Shown one piece after another: positions 7,296-11,751 of a stretch of DNA of 11,751 nt. Position 1 is the first letter of the stretch. Every line of letters starts with the position of its first letter. This stretch comes from Treponema sp. GTDB lineage: Bacteria; Spirochaetota; Spirochaetia; Treponematales; Rectinemataceae. The stretch lies in NCBI GenBank assembly GCA_012516755.1, contig JAAYWE010000193.1, positions 1 to 11,751 on the forward strand. The letters run 5' to 3'. The position numbers and the translations under genes are program-made. The notes under the pieces were generated by a model that saw only the letters and a program-made list of their open reading frames with translations, had not been told where the DNA came from and searched no databases.

Positions 7296-8120
7296 CTAAA
7301 AACTCTTGTTGACCAATTCCAGGGCTTTATCCGGGAAATCGGTGATAAGCCCGGTCGCACCCCAATTGAGAAGGGTTTTCATCCTCGAAGCATCATTTAC
7401 AGTCCATGGAAGCACACCAAAACCAGCGGATCTTAGTGCTTTAACTGTTGCTCCATCGAGATATTTTTCGTTCGGATTTAGAGCCACTGCTCCGATATCT
7501 CTCAATATTTGAATTGGATCTGAGAGCGGTTTATCGATTAGAGCAGCAACGGCTATCTCTGGGATAGCCTTCTTCATTCGCTTTAAGTAATCATGATTGA
7601 AAGACGAAATCAAAACCGAAGGAACCATGTCGAGCTCTTTTATCAGCTCAGCGGTTCTCTCGACAATCCAAGCATCGCAAGCAAATCCAGTTGCGTCTTT
7701 GATTTCGATGTTGACTCGCCATCCTAAACGCTTCGTCAACTCGAGCGCTTCGCGCAGTGTGGGAATTTTAATATCTTTAAAAGATGCAAGTTCAGAGGTT
7801 TTTACTCTTCCAACAGCAATTTGCATAAAAGGATCTGTCTGGGCGTACCATGAGCCAGCATCGAGGGATTTGAGTTCTGCAAGCGTGAAATCGTAAACGG
7901 TCCATGGAGAACGAGATGGAAAGCGAGTCTTAGCATCTGTCGTGCGCGAAAGCGTGTTATCGTGCAGAACGACCAATACGCCATCGCTCGATGCTGCAAC
8001 ATCGAGCTCCCACATATCGGCACCCGCATCAAAACCTTTCTGTGCTGCGAGAAGCGTATTCTCTGGAGCAATACTTCTAAAACCACGATGAGCAACGACG
8101 AGAGGACGATAAGATTGCAT
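7296..8120 (-). CDS. ugpQ: Glycerophosphodiester phosphodiesterase (UgpQ-like)
   Basis: This 274-residue GDPD enzyme hydrolyses glycerophosphodiesters to glycerol-3-phosphate and an alcohol. The TIM-barrel signature is complete: His11-Arg12 (AHRG), Glu20 (PENT), Glu38 and Asp40 (WELDV), His53 (LHDNTLSRTTD), then VNIEIKD and a C-terminal GLITDFPDKAL. I chose ATG 8120 because GGAG (8133-8130) precedes it by 9 bases and because the protein then begins like cytoplasmic E. coli UgpQ. The frame stays open to an ATG at 8315. An ATG at 8243 would add a basic and hydrophobic N terminus (RVFFLMGAGLALFG) that could act as a signal or anchor, making the enzyme exported. That start has no ribosome-binding site and coincides with the predicted transcript start. 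Location with ugpB-ugpA-ugpE supports release of glycerol-3-phosphate from imported diesters. Confidence 0.9.
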   Translation of the reverse strand: MQSYRPLVVAHRGFRSIAPENTLLAAQKGFDAGADMWELDVAASSDGVLVVLHDNTLSRTTDAKTRFPSRSPWTVYDFTLAELKSLDAGSWYAQTDPFMQIAVGRVKTSELASFKDIKIPTLREALELTKRLGWRVNIEIKDATGFACDAWIVERTAELIKELDMVPSVLISSFNHDYLKRMKKAIPEIAVAALIDKPLSDPIQILRDIGAVALNPNEKYLDGATVKALRSAGFGVLPWTVNDASRMKTLLNWGATGLITDFPDKALELVNKSF

Positions 8121-8129
8121 GATAAGTTT

Positions 8130-8133
8130 CTCC
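8130..8133 (-). promoter_or_regulatory. Ribosome-binding site supporting the internal ugpQ start
   Basis: GGAG on the minus strand stands 9 bases before the ATG at 8120. None of the longer in-frame starts (8315, 8300, 8243) has a comparable site. This is the main reason for preferring the short form of the protein. Confidence 0.5.
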
Positions 8134-8189
8134 ATAGATAAACTCTTAGGGATGTTCTGACCAAATAGCGCAAGGCCTGCGCCCATAAG

Positions 8190-8232
8190 AAAAAAGACCC
8201 TGAGAGCCTTATTGCGCAATCGGTTGCAGGGT
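8190..8232 (-). promoter_or_regulatory. Possible attenuator-like hairpin in the ugpQ leader
   Basis: On the minus strand, ACCCTG (8232-8227) and CAGGGT (8202-8197) can pair around a 24-base loop that holds the palindrome ATTGCGCAAT (8220-8211). T6 follows at 8195-8190. It lies between the predicted ugpQ transcript start and the preferred ATG. The outer stem is only six pairs, so this is weak. If the longer protein is real, the T-run simply encodes part of the hydrophobic segment. Confidence 0.25.
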
Positions 8233-8250
8233 TTGATATTCATTTTATTG

Positions 8251-8279
8251 ATTATAAAGATCTCGCGGAATTTCGACAA
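8251..8279 (-). promoter_or_regulatory. Probable promoter for ugpQ
   Basis: On the minus strand, TTGTCG (8279-8274; four of six consensus bases) is 17 bases before a perfect TATAAT (8256-8251). The predicted transcript start, near 8244, falls on the in-frame ATG at 8243. That argues against the longest ORF start (8315) and leaves either a leaderless start or the downstream ATG at 8120. Confidence 0.55.
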
Positions 8280-8307
8280 GGGAAAGTTGCACAATTTCAT
8301 AGAGAGC

Positions 8308-8336
8308 TTGCCCATCTAAGCCATCCAGAATAGGAT
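8308..8336 (+). promoter_or_regulatory. Candidate promoter for the Nudix gene
   Basis: TTGCCC (8308-8313) and TAGGAT (8331-8336) are 17 bases apart, each matching four of six consensus positions. Transcription would begin near 8343, downstream of the first in-frame ATG (8335), which fits translation from the ATG at 8353. It is divergent from the ugpQ promoter, with the boxes about 29 bases apart. Confidence 0.3.
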
Positions 8337-8352
8337 GCTAGCGGAGAATAAT

Positions 8353-8931
8353 ATGGTTGCAGGCGATGGAAATGGTGGACGCAAATGGATGGAAATATCC
8401 ACTCGCAAAGTCTATGAATGCAATGTGTTCAGCGTATTGGAGAGAGAAAGCAAAGGCCCCGATGGACGGACAGGCCATTTTTCCTTGATGAGAGCCCAAG
8501 ATTGGGCGGTGATCGTTCCCTATGTGCGAACAGATGTCGGCACTTCGTTTTTAATGGTGCGGCAGTATCGGCATGGAGCGGAGGAGCTTAGCTTGGAATT
8601 CCCGGGCGGCGTGGTGGAGAATGGAGAAGAGCCTTCTCATGCGGCTGCCAGAGAGCTAGCTGAAGAAACTGGTTGGGTTTCGGATAAGATCCTTCATGCG
8701 GGTACCGTATTTCCAAACCCTGCGATTCAGGATAATCATTTTCATGTTTTTGTTGCGCTGGATCCAAAACCTGCAGTCGATCGGCACCTCGATCAAAATG
8801 AAATCATCGACGCTTACCTTGTAGATGCAGATGAAGTACGACGCCGCATCGGAGAAGGGGAGTTAAGGCACGCTCTTATGGTGACAGCCCTATACCTTGC
8901 AGACAGATTAGTTGGCTCTCTTAAAGCCTAG
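8353..8931 (+). CDS. Nudix hydrolase, ADP-ribose pyrophosphatase-like
   Basis: This 192-residue cytoplasmic Nudix enzyme probably hydrolyses ADP-ribose or a related nucleoside diphosphate sugar. The Nudix box is complete from Gly86 to Trp108: G-x5-E92-x7-R100-E101-L-x-E104-E105-x-G107-W108. The preceding FLMVRQYRHGAEELSLEFPGG and the later AGTVFPNPAIQDNHFHVF stretch are typical of the ADP-ribose/NudF-like subgroup. I start it at ATG 8353 because GCGGAG precedes it by 6 bases; the in-frame ATG at 8335 lacks such a site and overlaps the candidate -10. The gene stands alone: divergent from ugpQ, and ending 20 bases from the convergent fumarase gene. Its exact substrate cannot be read from sequence. 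Confidence 0.9.
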   Translation: MVAGDGNGGRKWMEISTRKVYECNVFSVLERESKGPDGRTGHFSLMRAQDWAVIVPYVRTDVGTSFLMVRQYRHGAEELSLEFPGGVVENGEEPSHAAARELAEETGWVSDKILHAGTVFPNPAIQDNHFHVFVALDPKPAVDRHLDQNEIIDAYLVDADEVRRRIGEGELRHALMVTALYLADRLVGSLKA

Positions 8932-8956
8932 CGATTGAAGCCTAGCGAGACCTAGG
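8924..8956. repeat. 11-base direct repeat and small inverted repeat at the convergent gene junction
   Basis: AAGCCTAGCGA occurs at 8924-8934 and again at 8938-8948, a 14-base period. The first copy contains the Nudix stop codon. The second copy forms a small palindrome, CCTAG (8941-8945) and CTAGG (8952-8956), that contains the fumarase stop on the other strand. The stem is five pairs with a six-base loop and no T-run, so it is not a convincing terminator. The whole intergenic gap is only 20 bases. Confidence 0.55.
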
Positions 8957-10556
8957 AATCATAGATGTCTTTTCCATGTGAGTCGATAGCTATAATGACG
9001 GGCAGTCTATCAAGCACTGCGATACGGACAGCCTCCATTCCAAGGTCTTCGAACTGAATTGTATCCAGTTTTTGTAAGAAGCGCTCTGCATTGAGCGCGG
9101 CTACTCCTCCGATTGCAGCGCAGTATACGCCTCTATGAGTGGCTATAGCTCTACGCGCCTCATTGCTACGGCTTCCTTTTGCGATTGTAACCATCGAAGC
9201 ACCGACTTTCATAAAAGCTTCAAGATAGCTATCCATCCTCGAAGCAGAAGTAGGCCCAAAGGCTCCAGTCTTGGCTCCCTGCTTAGCCTCTGTTGGTCCG
9301 GCATAGAATACCGGTAATCCGATGAACCAATCGGGAAGTTTTTTGTCAGACTTGAGCATGCGCAAAAGGCGCGCATGAGCCATATCCCGCGCCAAAAGAA
9401 CAGGTCCTGAAATAAGGGCCATCGTACCCGCTTGCAATGACCTTAATTTTGAAAGCCAGCTATCATCCGATTGCGTTATTTGTATAATCTCGGCCTTGGC
9501 GCTTGTCTGCAGAATGATTTCTTGTGCCTTATTTTCTAAGCATTGTGAAGGAGGTGATAGTTTCTCGATATACCATCCCGAATTATCTATAAATACAGAG
9601 ACATGCCGATTTGCTGCGCAGGAAACTGCGATCGCCAAAGGTAGATTTGCCGCATGCCGTGATAGTCTTATTGCTCTTGTGGAGACGGCAAAATGCGAAC
9701 CTCCCCACTGAGCCCCAAATCCACTATCCCGAGCTATTGTCAGCATTTTCTTTTCCCAGAGAATATCTCTCATGGGCATACCATCGCCATTAGCAGATGT
9801 AGGAAGATTATCCAGTAGGCCTAGGGCCGCGAGTTCCGCAGCATACAAAGACTGTGCAGGATTTGTACCGCCGAGCACCATCGCAATCGCGTAAGGAGGG
9901 CAGCCGGAAGGACCCAATGCATTGATGCGCAAACGCAGAACATTCTCCAGTTTATCTGCTCTCAGAATAGCGGGGCTCTCTATGCTGATCGAAGAGCGAG
10001 AAGCGGAGCCTCCTCCCTTTGCGACAAAGGTGAGCCTAAGTTCCTTTCCTTTTATAGAACGAATTTGGATACCTGCAGGCAGATTGTCCTTTGTATTACA
10101 CTCTTCCATCATATTTAGAGGACCCATCTGAGAGTTGCGCAATTTCTCCTGCGTCCAGGCTTGTGCTGCGCCCTGAACTAGTAATTCTTCCAAGTCAATG
10201 TTTTTCTCGATTTCTATGCGGTCACCGCGCCATCCATAGACAAGCGCGGTCCCGGTGTCTTGGCATATCGGATATCTTCTCTTTCCAGAAATCAGTGCAT
10301 TTTCTAAAAGACAAGATGCGACAAATCGATCATATTCGCTAGCCTCAGGATCCTCGATGATCTTAGCAAAAGCATCATATTGCGTTTCAGGCATAAGATA
10401 AGCTATTTTCGTAAACGCAATTCGGGAGCACTCGCGAAGCGCATCTGCTTGAAGTACCAAATAGCCATTCTTTTCCATAGGAGCGATCAAATCCATAGTC
10501 TCCAAATCGGATAAGTTCCCAAAGCGAATTAAACCATCAAGACTGACATGAGCCAC
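8952..10556 (-). CDS. fumA: Class I fumarase (fused alpha-beta, 4Fe-4S hydro-lyase)
   Basis: This 534-residue cytoplasmic hydro-lyase interconverts fumarate and L-malate; the family also includes tartrate dehydratases and mesaconases. The N-terminal alpha half carries the three cluster cysteines at 98 (ICQDTGTA), 219 (GPSGCPPY) and 313 (AVSCAANR), spaced almost as in E. coli FumA. The beta half has LARDMAHARL, GAFGPTSASRMDSY with the catalytic-type Thr and Arg, and the IAKGSRS lysine motif. An RLSRH histidine is also kept. Where FumA has GGKYFAHD this protein has GGSHFAVS, closer to the two-subunit type, so substrate is less certain than family. I prefer GTG 10556 because AGGAGG lies 7 bases before it; ATG 10589 (545 residues) has only a weak GAGAAG. 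It follows the DUF362 gene closely and is probably co-transcribed. Confidence 0.9.
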   Translation of the reverse strand: MAHVSLDGLIRFGNLSDLETMDLIAPMEKNGYLVLQADALRECSRIAFTKIAYLMPETQYDAFAKIIEDPEASEYDRFVASCLLENALISGKRRYPICQDTGTALVYGWRGDRIEIEKNIDLEELLVQGAAQAWTQEKLRNSQMGPLNMMEECNTKDNLPAGIQIRSIKGKELRLTFVAKGGGSASRSSISIESPAILRADKLENVLRLRINALGPSGCPPYAIAMVLGGTNPAQSLYAAELAALGLLDNLPTSANGDGMPMRDILWEKKMLTIARDSGFGAQWGGSHFAVSTRAIRLSRHAANLPLAIAVSCAANRHVSVFIDNSGWYIEKLSPPSQCLENKAQEIILQTSAKAEIIQITQSDDSWLSKLRSLQAGTMALISGPVLLARDMAHARLLRMLKSDKKLPDWFIGLPVFYAGPTEAKQGAKTGAFGPTSASRMDSYLEAFMKVGASMVTIAKGSRSNEARRAIATHRGVYCAAIGGVAALNAERFLQKLDTIQFEDLGMEAVRIAVLDRLPVIIAIDSHGKDIYDS

Positions 10557-10563
10557 TCTTTTT

Positions 10564-10569
10564 CCTCCT
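10564..10569 (-). promoter_or_regulatory. Strong ribosome-binding site selecting a GTG start for the fumarase
   Basis: On the minus strand a full AGGAGG (10569-10564) is followed after 7 bases by GTG (10556-10554), in frame with the fumarase. It lies inside the 11 codons that would be added by the upstream ATG at 10589. Those codons encode a Lys/Gly-rich stretch with no resemblance to the fumarase N terminus. Confidence 0.6.
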
Positions 10570-10604
10570 TTGCCGGCTTTGCTAGCCATGGATAGCTTCT
10601 CATA

Positions 10605-11751
10605 TCAAAGGCCAGGCAAGCGTCGATGCACAATACGGACCGGCGCGCGTCCTACAGTAATTGCCTTGGCCGGGCATACCTCATGGCAGCAAAAACAAGT
10701 GATACAGAGCTTGTCATTGATTCTAATGATGTTCGAGCCATTTTTCCTATCGAGCAATAATACCTTTGCTGGACATATCTCGATGCACGCACTGCAACCG
10801 ATGCACCTATTTTTATGAAATATAGGTCTAAGGTGTATCAGCTTCCCGGCTAAGGAACGAAGGCCTCTCGGTATTGCGCTGAGTCTTTTGCCAAGCTTGC
10901 TTGTATAAGGAAGCCGCCTAAAACCACTATGCTCTATTTCCGAGACTCTTAGAGGGTAAGTCGAAGGTTCCGTAATATTTGCGCTTCCAAATGTTCTTTC
11001 CATTGCATCAAGAATATAGGATATATTTCTAGGGTCATAGCCTACACACTGAGACGCAATCCAGTCTAGCTTTGCAACACTCCTAGATGCCAGGACAATG
11101 CCAAGCGAGTAGGGTGTTCCAGATCCAGGGCCTTGCCCATCCATTGCGATGATCGCATCCATAAAAGTAAAGCAATTAGGAATAGATAGAGCCAGATCCA
11201 CAAGCATCTCGCCAAAATCGATAACCGCGGGGTATTGAAGATGCATCGCACTCTTTGCTGTCCCAGGGATAAGTCCAAAAAGGTTTTTGATTGCGCCCGT
11301 ATATGTCATAAGGCCATGATTCTTCAGTTTTGGAAGATTTATGACTAAGTCAACCTCCTCTACCAGTGATGTCAGAGGGATGTTCTTGAGCTTCTTGCCC
11401 TCTTTGACAGGATGCGGAGAAACCTCTCGGAAATCCGCCCAGGTACCACCACTTTGCTGGACCGCATCGTAGATACCAGAAGTCTTTGCAGCTAGCATGA
11501 CTGGCTGCCATCCTGGAGAATCACCCACCAGGATTTCTTTTGCGCCTCTGGACTTTGCAAATTGAATGACCGCTTCGACAAAGGCAGGATTGGTTGTAAC
11601 CGCCTTTGAAGCTGGCGAGGCATTCAAAACATTTGGCTTTATGAGGATTGTCTTGCCTTGTAAATCAGGAAGACTCGCAATTTCTGCGCATGTTTCAATC
11701 GTTTTATCCAGCTTTTCGGCTTCGTAACTCTCACATCTGATCAGTGCGACA
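10605..11751 (-). CDS. DUF362 domain protein with C-terminal double 4Fe-4S ferredoxin domain (5' end missing)
   Basis: The frame is open to the right edge, so the first residues lie outside the window; 381 codons before the stop are visible. The first visible residues (VALIRCESYEAEKL) and KTILIKPNVLNASP, AVTTNPAFVEAVI, EILVGDSPG, NLPKLKNHGLMTYTGAIKN and FGLIPGTAKSAMH are standard DUF362 blocks. The C terminus carries two CxxCxxCxxxCP motifs (CIGCSACIEICP and CITCFCCHEVCP; codons near 10803-10774 and 10704-10675) that would bind two 4Fe-4S clusters. No signal peptide can be judged. The biochemical role of DUF362-ferredoxin proteins is not established; an electron-transfer or iron-sulfur-related role is inference. 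The TTG at 11627 lies in the middle of conserved sequence and is not the start. The stop is 15 bases before the fumarase ATG and 48 before its GTG. Confidence 0.9.
   Translation of the reverse strand, partial: VALIRCESYEAEKLDKTIETCAEIASLPDLQGKTILIKPNVLNASPASKAVTTNPAFVEAVIQFAKSRGAKEILVGDSPGWQPVMLAAKTSGIYDAVQQSGGTWADFREVSPHPVKEGKKLKNIPLTSLVEEVDLVINLPKLKNHGLMTYTGAIKNLFGLIPGTAKSAMHLQYPAVIDFGEMLVDLALSIPNCFTFMDAIIAMDGQGPGSGTPYSLGIVLASRSVAKLDWIASQCVGYDPRNISYILDAMERTFGSANITEPSTYPLRVSEIEHSGFRRLPYTSKLGKRLSAIPRGLRSLAGKLIHLRPIFHKNRCIGCSACIEICPAKVLLLDRKNGSNIIRINDKLCITCFCCHEVCPAKAITVGRAPVRIVHRRLPGL

Noticed and set aside
7184..7360. Extension of ugpB upstream to 7360 (59 more residues)
   Set aside because: The added residues overlap the ugpQ end, the candidate promoter and the ribosome-binding site, and they would bury a textbook signal peptide that begins at the ATG at 7183.
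7802..8173. Second minus-strand frame overlapping ugpQ (123 residues)
   Set aside because: It is an alternative frame of the phosphodiesterase with low-complexity Leu/Arg-rich sequence and no family signature.
8335..8352. ATG at 8335 as the Nudix start
   Set aside because: It has no ribosome-binding site and overlaps the candidate -10 box; the ATG at 8353 has GCGGAG 6 bases upstream.
11625..11627. TTG at 11627 as the start of the DUF362 gene
   Set aside because: The frame stays open to the window edge and encodes conserved DUF362 sequence (VALIRCESYE and KTILIKPNVLN) upstream of the TTG, so the gene is truncated by the window.
1..11751. Defence island, phage, transposon, CRISPR or biosynthetic cluster
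   Set aside because: Every gene has a recognisable housekeeping transport or metabolic family, apart from the short fragment at the left edge. No integrase, transposase, nuclease, regular spacer-repeat pattern or composition break is visible.

Overview
The window reads as an ordinary metabolic and transport region of a Gram-negative-type bacterium of moderate GC, probably anaerobic or fermentative. Nine genes are essentially complete and two are cut by the window edges. It combines a TRAP carrier, hexuronate enzymes, a Ugp-type ABC importer, an oxygen-sensitive-type class I fumarase and a DUF362/ferredoxin protein. This is compatible with a spirochaete such as the Treponema/Spirochaeta relatives, but that is a low-confidence impression from gene content and protein style, since no phylogenetic marker is present. 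No stretch of 300 bases lacks a gene, and I see no rRNA, tRNA, CRISPR array, insertion sequence or phage gene.

Positions 1-3877, plus strand: a hexuronate uptake and catabolism operon. The tail of a small gene (probably the TRAP small permease dctQ) is followed by the TRAP large permease dctM, an SDR-type fructuronate reductase/D-mannonate oxidoreductase (UxuB/YjmF-like) and uronate isomerase uxaC. A strong hairpin terminator closes the operon. The likely flow is: TRAP import of glucuronate (or galacturonate), isomerisation by UxaC to fructuronate (or tagaturonate), and reduction by the SDR to mannonate. Mannonate dehydratase and the KDG enzymes are not in the window. The short gap between the SDR gene and uxaC consists almost wholly of a degenerate 15-base tandem repeat.

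Positions 3925-8243, minus strand: a ugp-like glycerol-3-phosphate/glycerophosphodiester cluster in the order ugpQ-ugpB-ugpA-ugpE. The phosphodiesterase, the binding protein and the permease pair each appear to have their own promoter. A GC-rich intrinsic terminator lies between ugpB and ugpA, just before a good promoter, so binding protein and permeases may be expressed separately. The ATPase (ugpC) is absent from the window.

Positions 8335-8931, plus strand: a Nudix hydrolase of the ADP-ribose pyrophosphatase type, divergent from ugpQ and convergent with the fumarase gene.

Positions 8952-11751, minus strand: a probable two-gene operon. A DUF362 protein with two C-terminal 4Fe-4S ferredoxin motifs (its start lies beyond the right edge) is followed after a short gap by a full-length fused class I fumarase.

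I found no clearly new biological system. The best leads are regulatory or structural: the 15-base repeat array before uxaC, the terminator/promoter cassette splitting ugpB from ugpA, the ambiguous ugpQ leader, and the DUF362-fumarase pairing.
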